NCBI GenBank assembly: GCA_002352425.1
Contig: DEIK01000004.1
Coordinates: 9,465-23,528, forward strand
Length of the DNA stretch: 14,064 nucleotides
From: Rhodobacteraceae bacterium UBA2776
GTDB lineage: Bacteria > Pseudomonadota > Alphaproteobacteria > Rhodobacterales > Rhodobacteraceae
Direction: 5' to 3'
This document shows, piece by piece, positions 1 to 6,434 of the stretch. The notes below the pieces were generated by a model, which searched no databases, was not told the origin of the DNA, and worked only from the letters and a program-made list of their open reading frames with translations. The translations under genes were made by a program, and so were the position numbers. Positions within the stretch are counted from its first letter, which is position 1. Each line of letters opens with the position of its first letter.

Positions 1-131
1 CCTTGATCATCATCCATCAATGCTTTGAGTAGGTGTTCTGGTGACAGCCGCTGATGGCTCTCACGCATTGCAATCGTTTGGGCCGCTTGTATGAAACCGC
101 GCGACCGTTCGGTGAACTTTTCCATGTCCAT
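1..131 (-). CDS. clpB: ClpB disaggregase, N-terminal fragment (runs off window)
   Basis: ClpB is the AAA+ protein disaggregase that works with DnaK/DnaJ/GrpE in the cytoplasm to rescue aggregated proteins. Only the first 43 or so codons are present. The protein begins MDMEKFTERSRGFIQAAQTI and continues with QRLSPEHLLKALMDDDQG, the first helices of the Clp N domain as found in alphaproteobacterial ClpB. In-frame ATG codons occur at 137, 131 and 125. I chose 131 because the GGAG Shine-Dalgarno lies 7 bases upstream of it, whereas the ATG at 137 almost touches the GGAG. A heat-shock-type promoter is visible upstream, as expected for clpB. The gene is divergent from the small ORF at 343. Identification is by recognition of the N domain only; the AAA modules lie outside the window. 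Confidence 0.9.
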   Translation of the reverse strand, partial: MDMEKFTERSRGFIQAAQTIAMRESHQRLSPEHLLKALMDDDQ

Positions 132-209
132 CGTCATTCTCCTTTTAAAGCGTCTGGCGGATTTGACTGCCCTATTCGCGGCACAGTCATTTTCCAGACC
201 TCATAAATT

Positions 210-238
210 ATGTGGTTATCGGGAGGTGTCGCTTCAAG
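210..238 (-). promoter_or_regulatory. Putative RpoH (sigma-32) promoter of clpB
   Basis: On the minus strand, CTTGAA (238-233) is followed after 17 bases by CCACAT (215-210). This resembles the alphaproteobacterial heat-shock promoter (CTTGAA, about 17 bases, CC-CAT-like -10). Transcription would start near 203, giving a leader of about 70 bases before the clpB ATG. The assignment rests on two short matches and on the known heat-shock control of clpB. Confidence 0.5.
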
Positions 239-301
239 ATGTCGGGCGTCAAAAAACGTGCCTAATATGTCCTAAACGACAGGTTAATTTTCCGGCAAAC
301 C

Positions 302-313
302 CTCTATATAGAG
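302..313. repeat. 12-bp perfect palindrome upstream of the small ORF
   Basis: CTCTATATAGAG at 302-313 reads the same on both strands. It contains TATATA, which may be a -10 element for the gene at 343, although no good -35 stands 16-18 bases before it. It could be an operator or chance. Confidence 0.3.
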
Positions 314-342
314 AGCGAGTATTGTTAAAAGTGAGCCCTGTA

Positions 343-621
343 ATGAATATCTCAGAAATAGAAGTCCAAAACATTCGCCCGAATACCGACCACACGAAAA
401 TCATCGGGAGTGTCACCTTTCACATTAGCGGTGGCGTAGGTGATCGTTGTGATGTCATGAGCTTTGAGTGCCGATGCGATATGCCGACTGACGCGACCGT
501 AGACAATCAAATGATAATCCTGAAACACAATCTAAAAACCGAAGCGATACGCCAAGCAAAGCGCATGCCGGAATTTCGCTCTGGCAAAGAGGTTTTGGTG
601 TTTTTACAGCCCAACCCATAG
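343..621 (+). CDS. Small hypothetical protein, 92 aa
   Basis: I do not recognise a family with confidence. The 92-residue product has no signal peptide or membrane segment and should be cytosolic. The middle contains a cysteine pair in a CDV-MSFECRCD stretch (about residues 38-49). The C-terminal third is basic and helical-looking (LKTEAIRQAKRMPEFRSGKE), which resembles the tail of small uncharacterised Rhodobacteraceae proteins. The open frame extends upstream to 91, but that would overlap the clpB start and promoter antisense, so the ATG at 343 is preferred. Its Shine-Dalgarno is weak (GTGAG, 7 bases upstream). A 12-bp palindrome at 302-313 lies just upstream and contains a possible TATATA -10. 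The gene stands alone, with 95 bases to the next start. Confidence 0.6.
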   Translation: MNISEIEVQNIRPNTDHTKIIGSVTFHISGGVGDRCDVMSFECRCDMPTDATVDNQMIILKHNLKTEAIRQAKRMPEFRSGKEVLVFLQPNP

Positions 622-716
622 AACGCACCCGTTAACACAGGACATTTCGGTCAATTCCCTGTAGGCTTCTCAAGAACGCGCCACCGCATCAGCGGAGAGC
701 TTTTGGAGGATTGACG

Positions 717-1448
717 ATGGCAAAACTCGCAGACATTCGCAACCGCAGCTCCTTGGCGCAATTAGTCCAAGGGCAGCCACAGCATCTGGCGATCGCCTTG
801 TTGATGGCATTTGGCGCAGCTTCGCTTTTACACACAAGCCCAGACGCCCCTCACCTGTTGGGGTTGACGTCCAAGGGATGGGCGTTGGTCTCGATCACGC
901 TAGCCATTCTGCACCAAATCATCGTCGCATTCGTTTTCCGTATGCAACTTCATCACAACATGATGACGCGACTATTTGGGGATCGGGACATGAAAATTTG
1001 GGGCATGATATTCATGCCACTGTTGATCGTGCGCCCCTTAAGCATCCTTATGATTGGTTGGGCCGACACCGCCCCGCTCACCACCTTTCGCACGGCCGAG
1101 ATGGTCATAGGCACCGCCCTTTTAACCCTCGCGATTTGGGCGATGCATTCAGTGATCAAACATTTCACCATCCCGCGCGCCTTGGGGGGCGACCATTTTC
1201 GCGATCATTTCGCCGAAATGCCCTTGGTCGATAAGGGTGCATTCAAATACACATCAAACGCGATGTATGGCGTGGTGTTTTTTGGGCTTTGGGGTATCGC
1301 TCTGTTGTTTGGCTCATGGAATGCATTGATCATTGCCCTGTTCCAACACGCATATATCTGGGTACATATGTATTGTACCGAAGCCCCCGACATGGCCCGT
1401 ATCTACACGCCCAAACCCGACATTGCCAAAGCCGGGCCAGATGCGTAA
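717..1448 (+). CDS. PEMT/isoprenylcysteine-methyltransferase-like membrane protein
   Basis: This is probably a member of the membrane-bound phospholipid / isoprenylcysteine methyltransferase superfamily, which uses S-adenosylmethionine to methylate lipid or prenyl-protein substrates in the inner membrane. Of 243 residues, hydrophobic segments lie near 24-40, 55-75, 96-115, 127-147 and a long C-terminal one at 183-215. The C-terminal pattern fits the family: FKYTSNAMYG (177-186) stands where the family has a G-x-Y-x-x-x-R-x-P-x-Y turn, and TEAPDMARIY (221-230) matches the conserved E-x-P-D-M-x-x-x-Y end. The usual RHP-type arginine is not obvious. The ATG at 717 is chosen over an in-frame TTG at 711 because GGAGGA at 705-710 is spaced correctly for it. 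pyrF follows after 33 bases, so the two may be co-transcribed. The substrate cannot be told from the sequence. Confidence 0.72.
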   Translation: MAKLADIRNRSSLAQLVQGQPQHLAIALLMAFGAASLLHTSPDAPHLLGLTSKGWALVSITLAILHQIIVAFVFRMQLHHNMMTRLFGDRDMKIWGMIFMPLLIVRPLSILMIGWADTAPLTTFRTAEMVIGTALLTLAIWAMHSVIKHFTIPRALGGDHFRDHFAEMPLVDKGAFKYTSNAMYGVVFFGLWGIALLFGSWNALIIALFQHAYIWVHMYCTEAPDMARIYTPKPDIAKAGPDA

Positions 1449-1481
1449 ATAGGCCCGACCCTCACAATACAGGAACATACC

Positions 1482-2177
1482 ATGTCCAACGACCGCCTTA
1501 TCGTCGCCCTAGACGTGCCCGACGCACTTTCCGGCCTCAAACTGGCCGAGGAAATCGGCGCGGATGTGTCGTTTTACAAAATCGGTTTGGGGATGCTAAC
1601 AGGCGGTGGATTGGCCTTGGCGCGTGAACTGAAAGACGAGCGCGGCAAACGGATATTTCTGGATATGAAACTATTCGACATCGGTGCCACGGTCGAGGCC
1701 GCCGTGCGCGGGCTAGCCCAGTTTGACCTGGATTTCCTAACGGTGCATGGCGACCCACAAGTGGTAAACGCCGCCAAACAGGGCGCGGCTCGCAAAGACA
1801 TGAAAATCCTCGCTGTCACCATCCTGACGTCACTGGATCGTGCCGATCTGGATGCCTGCTGCATTAAATCCGGCGCCATCCCCGACCTTGTTTTGGAACG
1901 CGCCGCAAATGCATTAAACGCGGGGGCCGACGGGGTCATCGCTTCGCCGCAAGAGGCCGCACTAATCCGCACCCTGCCCGAAGCCAAAGGCAAACTGATC
2001 GTCACCCCGGGTGTACGCCCCGCCGGTGCCGCATTGGGTGATCAAAAACGCGTTGCAACCCCAGCCCAAGCCATCAAAGACGGAGCCGACCACATCGTCG
2101 TTGGCCGCCCGATCTGGCAAGCCAAAGACCCGCGCGGCGCGGCCCAAATGATCCAATCCCAACTGGCCAACCTCTAG
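1482..2177 (+). CDS. pyrF: Orotidine 5'-phosphate decarboxylase
   Basis: PyrF decarboxylates orotidine monophosphate to UMP, the last step of de novo pyrimidine synthesis, in the cytoplasm. The 231-residue length is normal for the short bacterial form. Active-site elements of the TIM barrel are all present: D11 in IVALDVP, K33 in FYKIG, the D-x-K-x-x-D catalytic array D61/K63/D66 in FLDMKLFDIG, the phosphate-loop TPGVRP at 175-180, and R209 in VVGRPI. The start ATG has an AGGA about 8 bases upstream. It follows the methyltransferase-like gene by 33 bases and probably shares its transcript. A weak five-pair inverted repeat (TGGCC/GGCCA) spans the stop codon, but it has no clear U-tract. Confidence 0.96.
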   Translation: MSNDRLIVALDVPDALSGLKLAEEIGADVSFYKIGLGMLTGGGLALARELKDERGKRIFLDMKLFDIGATVEAAVRGLAQFDLDFLTVHGDPQVVNAAKQGAARKDMKILAVTILTSLDRADLDACCIKSGAIPDLVLERAANALNAGADGVIASPQEAALIRTLPEAKGKLIVTPGVRPAGAALGDQKRVATPAQAIKDGADHIVVGRPIWQAKDPRGAAQMIQSQLANL

Positions 2178-2202
2178 GCCAAAACCAATCTTTTAAAATC
2201 TG

Positions 2203-2211
2203 TGCTATACT
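2203..2211 (+). promoter_or_regulatory. Extended -10 promoter for the membrane protein gene
   Basis: TG-C-TATACT at 2203-2211 is an extended -10 element, with no good -35 at 17 bases upstream. It sits 58 bases before the ATG at 2270 and just after pyrF ends, so the membrane protein gene may have its own promoter. Evidence is the motif alone. Confidence 0.4.
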
Positions 2212-2269
2212 GCCGTTGATTTGATATTTCCAAATCCCCGAAACAGTATTCAACGCAGGAGCATTTCAA

Positions 2270-3001
2270 ATGAAAGACGGTCAAAAACAAGAAGAGAAAA
2301 ACGAACTGGTTCAATCATTCCTTTTCGTGCGCCAAGCCTTGGGCATCATTGGCTTCGCTTTGCCAATCTCTCTGCTGCTCTACTCGCTGCTGACACCGAC
2401 CGATATCCAACCCTCGATCAGCGAATACTACCATACACCGATGGGCGATGTTCTGGTTGGGGCGCTCTGCGCAATTGGGGTCTTTTTGCTGTCCTACAAG
2501 GGCTATCAGAAAAAATCGGATGAATGGCTATCGGACAAATGGGTGGCACGGGTTGCGGGATGCGCGGCCATTGGGGTCGCCCTGTTCCCGATGCGAAATA
2601 TCCCGAATGGCGTGGCCACAAACTGCATCTCACCGGCCTCGGGGTTCACCTGTCACCCCGGTTATTTCCATTTTGGCAGCGCCGCGATCTTCTTTATCTG
2701 CCTTGCGCTGTTTTGCCTGTTTATTTTCACCCGCGGGGATCGCACGCCTGAGGGCAAAATCATCTGGACCCCGCGCAACCAAATTTTTGTGGCCTGCGGA
2801 ATTCTGATCGTCACATCCATTGTCGCGCTGATACCCTATATGATCATGGACAATTCAGAGCCGCTGGACCAATACCGCTACATGTTCGTCTGGGAAACCG
2901 TCGGTGTGCTGGCCTTCGCCACCTCATGGCTCACCAAGGGCAAAGCCCTCAGCGAGTTAAAAACCATGATCGGTGGATTGCGAAGCCGCATCAGTCGTTG
3001 A
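2270..3001 (+). CDS. Six-helix membrane protein of unknown function
   Basis: I cannot assign a function. The 243-residue protein has a charged N-terminus (MKDGQKQEEKNE) and about six membrane segments, near 24-42, 59-79, 91-108, 132-154, 167-191 and 200-222. Polar features that look selected are SISEYYHT (49-56) between helices 1 and 2, two cysteines (C119, C128) with H129 and H134 before helix 4, and FVWETVG (206-212) in helix 6. Together these could form a buried metal or substrate site, which is inference only. The start is supported by GCAGGAG 8 bases upstream and a TATACT promoter before it. The 3' end overlaps the convergent nfeD-like gene by 11 bases (2991-3001), so the two transcripts must interfere or be antisense at their tails. 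Confidence 0.85.
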   Translation: MKDGQKQEEKNELVQSFLFVRQALGIIGFALPISLLLYSLLTPTDIQPSISEYYHTPMGDVLVGALCAIGVFLLSYKGYQKKSDEWLSDKWVARVAGCAAIGVALFPMRNIPNGVATNCISPASGFTCHPGYFHFGSAAIFFICLALFCLFIFTRGDRTPEGKIIWTPRNQIFVACGILIVTSIVALIPYMIMDNSEPLDQYRYMFVWETVGVLAFATSWLTKGKALSELKTMIGGLRSRISR

Positions 3002-3275
3002 TGTCTTCTTCTTTGCTCCAGGTTTTCACCTGTTCCATCCGCAGCCCGAACACGCGACGCATCACGACCCACGCCAGCAACGATACCACCGCAAAAAACA
3101 CCAATGTGTAAGGCAATGAGGTTGCGAAGAACGCTGCTCCGCCAATGTACAACAATCCGCCCGTTGCAAAGGCACCTATAGCAAAGCCCAACAAAATATG
3201 CGTTGGGGCCAAAACCTCAAGAATTGCCAATACCAGCGCGCCGGCCATCCAGATCCACCATGTGGTCCACATCAT
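2991..3275 (-). CDS. Short NfeD-family membrane protein
   Basis: NfeD-like proteins are inner-membrane partners of SPFH/stomatin proteins and are thought to help organise membrane microdomains. This 94-residue form has three hydrophobic segments (about 4-23, 28-50, 54-73) containing LAILEVLAP and a small-residue-rich GFAIGAFATGG, which are typical of the NfeD membrane part. It ends shortly after a basic stretch (MRRVFGLR). The soluble OB-fold domain of longer NfeD proteins is absent, and such short forms appear normal in Rhodobacteraceae. Its ATG overlaps the stop of the SPFH gene (ATGA at 3275-3272), indicating translational coupling. The 3' end overlaps the convergent membrane protein gene by 11 bases. 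Confidence 0.85.
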   Translation of the reverse strand: MMWTTWWIWMAGALVLAILEVLAPTHILLGFAIGAFATGGLLYIGGAAFFATSLPYTLVFFAVVSLLAWVVMRRVFGLRMEQVKTWSKEEDIND

Positions 3276-4186
3276 GCTTTCCCTTTCAGCAGTTTGAACG
3301 CATCGCCAAAGGCATCCACAATGTTGCTCGGCATCATAATGGTCTGCTTGCCAGCGCCTTTGCCAATTTCGGCCATAGCCTCAACCTGCTTTAGCGCCAC
3401 TTGGTATTGCGCTGCCTCTAGACCGCTCTCGTTGATCACCTTGGCCACAACTTGGGTCGCATAGGCCTCGGCATCTGCCAGAATGCGGCGCGCTTGTGCC
3501 GATTGCTCAGCGGCATATAGCTCGGCCTCGGCATTCAGTTGAACCGCGCGTTTGTGCCCTTCGGCCTCGGTCACGCTGGCCCGACGGGCGCGTTCAGCAT
3601 TCAACTGCTGCAGCATCGCCTCGCGGGTAGCCTGATCCAAATTCACATCCAGAATTTCGGCACGGGTCACTTCGATGCCCCAATCATCCACTGCCTCAGC
3701 GATCTGAATTTTGATCTTGGAAATCAGCTGTTGACGGTTTGATTGCACCTCGTCCAGCTCCATCTCGCCAATCCCCGACCGCACGATTCCGGCCACAGTG
3801 GTGGCAATCGCAGCATCCACATCGCGAATCCGGTAAACCGTCTTTTCAGGCTCTAATATGCGGTAAAATACGCTTGTTTCAACCTGCACCAACACGTTGT
3901 CGCTGGTGATGGCGTCTTGATTTGCCGAAGGCAATTGACGTTCCAACACCGAAACCTTGTGGCGCACGCGGTCCAGAAACGGGACAATCGCATTGATCCC
4001 AGGCCCAAGCACCGCCCGCAGTTTTCCAAACCGCTCAACCACATATTTTTCCGATTGCGGCACGATCTTAACGGCCTTGAAGATTAAGATGATAATCAGT
4101 GCTGCAAGCACCAGCAGCACAATATTGCCACCCAGTAATTCAGCAATCATTTGTTCAATATTCAATGGTTCGCCCTTTCTATTCAT
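3272..4186 (-). CDS. SPFH/Band 7 stomatin-like protein (paraslipin/QmcA type)
   Basis: Stomatin-family scaffold protein, anchored by one N-terminal helix and forming large oligomers on the inner membrane, often linked to membrane protein quality control. Of 304 residues, about 21-37 form the membrane anchor. IVPQSEKYVVERFGK (41-55) and GPGINAIVPFLDRV open the SPFH domain, which continues to about 200 with ITSDNVLVQVETSVFYRI. A helical, Ala/Glu/Arg-rich coiled-coil region follows (about 195-270), with the AEAEL/AEAYA pattern seen in QmcA-like proteins. The ATG at 4186 has no good ribosome site. A TTG at 4165 (reading MNIEQMIAELL) is preceded by AAAGGG and is a real alternative start. The gene is coupled to the downstream nfeD-like gene by ATGA, the usual SPFH-NfeD pair. 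Confidence 0.93.
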   Translation of the reverse strand: MNRKGEPLNIEQMIAELLGGNIVLLVLAALIIILIFKAVKIVPQSEKYVVERFGKLRAVLGPGINAIVPFLDRVRHKVSVLERQLPSANQDAITSDNVLVQVETSVFYRILEPEKTVYRIRDVDAAIATTVAGIVRSGIGEMELDEVQSNRQQLISKIKIQIAEAVDDWGIEVTRAEILDVNLDQATREAMLQQLNAERARRASVTEAEGHKRAVQLNAEAELYAAEQSAQARRILADAEAYATQVVAKVINESGLEAAQYQVALKQVEAMAEIGKGAGKQTIMMPSNIVDAFGDAFKLLKGKA

Positions 4187-4224
4187 AGATACAATTCTTT
4201 TGTTCCCTAGGACTACATATGGGG

Positions 4225-4252
4225 TTTATGCGCGAAAATGAAAGACTAACAA
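4225..4252 (-). promoter_or_regulatory. Possible promoter of the SPFH-NfeD operon
   Basis: On the minus strand TTGTTA (4252-4247) and CATAAA (4230-4225) are separated by 16 bases, a modest match to a housekeeping promoter, about 40 bases before the SPFH start. It is the best candidate in the 118-base gap between the Nudix gene and the SPFH gene, but only a motif match. Confidence 0.33.
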
Positions 4253-4304
4253 CGCCAAATCTAGTCTCTGTGACTCTTTTGCAGCCATCCATTCCCACTA
4301 TCGA

Positions 4305-4733
4305 TCATCTGTCTGAGCATCCCAAATGGGCCAAAAACCCGCGCAACCCGTCCTGCAAATGCGAAATCGCTTTTGGATGGGCTAGATAGGTTTTCACCGG
4401 CATCATTTCCCACCGCTGCCCCTCATTCCCAAACCTGATCTGGCGCGGGTCCAGCTCATCCAGCACAGCCCCAAAGAACCAGATCTTTGGCTGCCCTGGC
4501 AACACCCCATCCCGGCTGTTTTGATAGATCAGATCTTGCGTCTTAACCCGCAGGCCGAACTCCTCATACAATTCGCGCAACACACAGTCTTGCGGTGTCT
4601 CGTTACCTTCGCGCCCGCCGCCGGGGAAATCCCACATATCAGGAAACGGGATTGTAGCCAAATCATCTCGCAACAAGGTCAAAACATGCCGGTCTGAAAT
4701 CAGCGCCATCTTGGCCCCGTGAAACTCTTTCAT
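4305..4733 (-). CDS. Nudix hydrolase
   Basis: Nudix enzymes hydrolyse nucleoside diphosphates linked to other groups, often removing damaged or excess nucleotides. From the ATG at 4733 the protein is 142 residues. The Nudix box is perfect at 39-61: G-x5-E-x7-R-E-L-x-E-E-x-G-L, with E45, R53, E54, E57 and E58 as expected for magnesium binding and catalysis. WDFPGGG just before it is typical of MutT-like members. The frame stays open upstream to a TTG at 4790, with other ATGs at 4784 and 4760. I prefer 4733 because MKEFHGAKMAL resembles the usual start of the fold's first strand and because the upstream codons run through the repeat array. The gene diverges from dinB, which suggests, but does not prove, a role in nucleotide-pool cleaning. 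The substrate is unknown. Confidence 0.87.
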   Translation of the reverse strand: MKEFHGAKMALISDRHVLTLLRDDLATIPFPDMWDFPGGGREGNETPQDCVLRELYEEFGLRVKTQDLIYQNSRDGVLPGQPKIWFFGAVLDELDPRQIRFGNEGQRWEMMPVKTYLAHPKAISHLQDGLRGFLAHLGCSDR

Positions 4734-4778
4734 TGGCTCATTTTCCACCAGATTGCCCATTACACAGACCCGAAAAAG

Positions 4779-4822
4779 AGTCATATGCAATTCATATGGG
4801 ATTCATATAGAATTCATATACC
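4779..4822. repeat. Four tandem 11-bp direct repeats between the Nudix gene and dinB
   Basis: Units are agtcatatgca, attcatatggg, attcatataga and attcatatacc, starting at 4779, 4790, 4801 and 4812, exactly 11 bases apart. The shared core is A-(T/G)-T-C-A-T-A-T. The spacing places the sites on one face of the helix. The layout ATTC-N7-ATTC has the same geometry as the alphaproteobacterial LexA box GTTC-N7-GTTC, but with A in the first position. GANTC (CcrM) sites occur at 4778-4782 and 4800-4804. The array lies in the divergent promoter region and is probably an operator; the regulator is unknown. Confidence 0.75.
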
Positions 4823-4846
4823 ACTTTTCACAATCGAAAGCGCCCC

Positions 4847-6103
4847 ATGCCCGCCCTGTGCCGTGATTGCCTGACCCAGTTTGACACCGGCCGCCGCTGT
4901 CCCGATTGCGGCAGCCCGCGCGTGATGGAGCATCCGGAATTATTCGATCTGACCATCGCACATATGGACTGCGATGCATTCTACGCCTCGGTCGAAAAAC
5001 GCGACAATCCAGCCCTGCGCGACAAACCCGTGATCATCGGTTCGCGCCATCCGCGCAGCGTGGTGTCCACCGCCTGCTATATCGCTCGCATCAAAGGCGT
5101 ACGTTCGGCCATGCCAATGTTTCAGGCGCTGAAACTCTGCCCTGATGCCGAGGTCGTACCGGGCCGTATGGAGGTCTACGCACAAGCCTCCCGCGACATC
5201 CGCATGCTGATGGACGAGTTGACCCCCAGCATCGAGCCTCTGTCGCTGGACGAGGCGTTCTTGGATATGTCCGGCACCCAAAAACTGCACCACGCCCCGC
5301 CCGCGGTGATGTTGGCAAAGCTGGTCAAACGCATGGAGAATGAATTGGGGCTCTCCGGCTCTATCGGGCTGTCCCACAACAAATTCCTTGCCAAAATCGC
5401 CTCTGATTTGGACAAACCACGCGGGTTTTCCGTGATCGGCAAGGCCGAGACCAACGACTTTTTGCGCGACAAACCCGTGCGGATGATCTGGGGCGTCGGC
5501 AAAGCAATGCAAGTTTCGCTCGACGCCGCTGGCATCCGCACCTTTTCTGATCTTTTACGCTGGGATCGCAAAGATTTGGGTGCAAGGTTCGGCTCCATGG
5601 GAGATCGTCTATGGCACCTTGCCCGTGGTCAAGACATGCGCCGTGTGTCAAACAGTGCGCCGGTCAAAAGTATTTCCAAAGAAACCACCTTTTCCACTGA
5701 TACCTCTGACTTGACTGTGTTGGATGGCCATATCTTTCGTCTGTCCGAACAGGTCTCGGCACGGGCCAAGGCCAAGGGGCAAGCGGGTCGCATCGTCACG
5801 CTGAAACTAAAACGTGCCAACCACACCCAGCTAAGCCGCCGCGTTAGCCTGTATGACCCGACCCAAATGGCCGACCGGATATATCGTACCGCCAGCGAAT
5901 TGATGGCGTTGGTTGGCAATGAAGGGCCATACCGTCTGATCGGGGTCGGGATCAGCGAACTGTCCCTTGCCGACACAGCGGACCTGTCTGTGGACCTGCT
6001 GGACCAAGATGCGGGCAAACGTGCCGCTGCTGAACGCGCAACCGACAAAATCCGCGCCAGATTTGGCCGCAACGCCATTAAAAAAGGCCGCGCCCTGCGG
6101 TAA
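4847..6103 (+). CDS. dinB: DNA polymerase IV (Y family) with N-terminal Cys4 extension
   Basis: Error-prone Y-family polymerase that copies damaged templates. The catalytic palm is intact: IAHMDCDAFYASVE gives D41, and PLSLDEAFLDM gives D135/E136 as metal ligands. The SIGLSHNKFLAKIASDLDKP motif and a helix-hairpin-helix-like IWGVGKAM follow. The little-finger domain occupies roughly 280-390. A distinctive N-terminal extension of about 33 residues carries C5-x2-C8 and C18-x2-C21, a probable zinc ribbon seen in Rhodobacterales DinB-like proteins and absent from E. coli DinB. The C-terminus is basic (NAIKKGRALR), and I see no convincing canonical clamp-binding peptide there. The ribosome site is weak (GAAAG, 6 bases upstream). 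The promoter region holds four 11-bp repeats shared with the divergent Nudix gene. Total length is 418 residues. Confidence 0.95.
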   Translation: MPALCRDCLTQFDTGRRCPDCGSPRVMEHPELFDLTIAHMDCDAFYASVEKRDNPALRDKPVIIGSRHPRSVVSTACYIARIKGVRSAMPMFQALKLCPDAEVVPGRMEVYAQASRDIRMLMDELTPSIEPLSLDEAFLDMSGTQKLHHAPPAVMLAKLVKRMENELGLSGSIGLSHNKFLAKIASDLDKPRGFSVIGKAETNDFLRDKPVRMIWGVGKAMQVSLDAAGIRTFSDLLRWDRKDLGARFGSMGDRLWHLARGQDMRRVSNSAPVKSISKETTFSTDTSDLTVLDGHIFRLSEQVSARAKAKGQAGRIVTLKLKRANHTQLSRRVSLYDPTQMADRIYRTASELMALVGNEGPYRLIGVGISELSLADTADLSVDLLDQDAGKRAAAERATDKIRARFGRNAIKKGRALR

Positions 6104-6197
6104 ATGCCTCAAGGTTTAACAACCTAACCTGCGTTCAATTCTCCTTAGTCGGGATTCGACAGTATCAATCATGATTCGAGCGAATATAGGAATTGAA

Positions 6198-6434
6198 ATG
6201 TCGAATAAAAACCTTGCCGAAGGCATCCAGAGCGCAATCCGCGCCCACGCAAAGTGGAAACTGAATCTGCAAGCAGCGATCACTGTGGGCCATAGCAAAT
6301 TCAACATCCGTGACGTGAGCTGCAACAACAATTGTGCCTTTGCGAAAATGGCAACGCGAAGTGATCTAAACCTAACACCGGTGTATTTTTTTACTCGGCA
6401 GCCAGCGGGATTTCGGACATTCCAATCTGGGTGA
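6198..6434 (+). pseudogene. Truncated CZB (chemoreceptor zinc-binding) domain protein
   Basis: The first 50 residues read like the front half of a CZB domain, a zinc sensor found in chemoreceptors and as small free-standing proteins. AIRAHAKWKLNLQAAI (13-28) gives the first histidine ligand (H17), and NNNCAFAKM (43-51) gives the cysteine ligand (C46), where the family has C-x-F/L-G-K-W. After that the homology stops: the expected W-L and the two C-terminal histidines are missing, and the frame runs on into unrelated residues antisense to the 3' end of the neighbouring gene (44-base overlap). Dropping one A from the run at 6345-6348 restores K-W but meets a stop five codons later. A good AGGA at 6188-6191 precedes the ATG. 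It is most likely a decayed gene, though a short expressed peptide is possible. Confidence 0.55.

Noticed and set aside
91..342. Upstream extension of the small ORF at 343
   Set aside because: It would be antisense to the clpB start and cover its promoter; no ribosome site supports it.
1574..2005. Minus-strand 143-aa ORF inside pyrF
   Set aside because: It is the antisense shadow of pyrF, whose active-site residues are all present.
2165..2185. Inverted repeat TGGCC/GGCCA at the pyrF stop as a terminator
   Set aside because: The stem has only five pairs and no U-run directly after it, too weak to call.
4734..4790. Longer N-terminus for the Nudix protein (TTG at 4790, ATGs at 4784 and 4760)
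   Set aside because: It begins inside the 11-bp repeat array and adds residues before the normal start of the fold. Kept only as an alternative.
4940..5512. Minus-strand 190-aa ORF inside dinB
   Set aside because: The dinB frame is strongly supported by catalytic motifs; this is its antisense frame.
6116..6331. Minus-strand 71-aa hydrophobic ORF
   Set aside because: It is the antisense shadow of the CZB remnant, with no ribosome site and no recognisable pattern.
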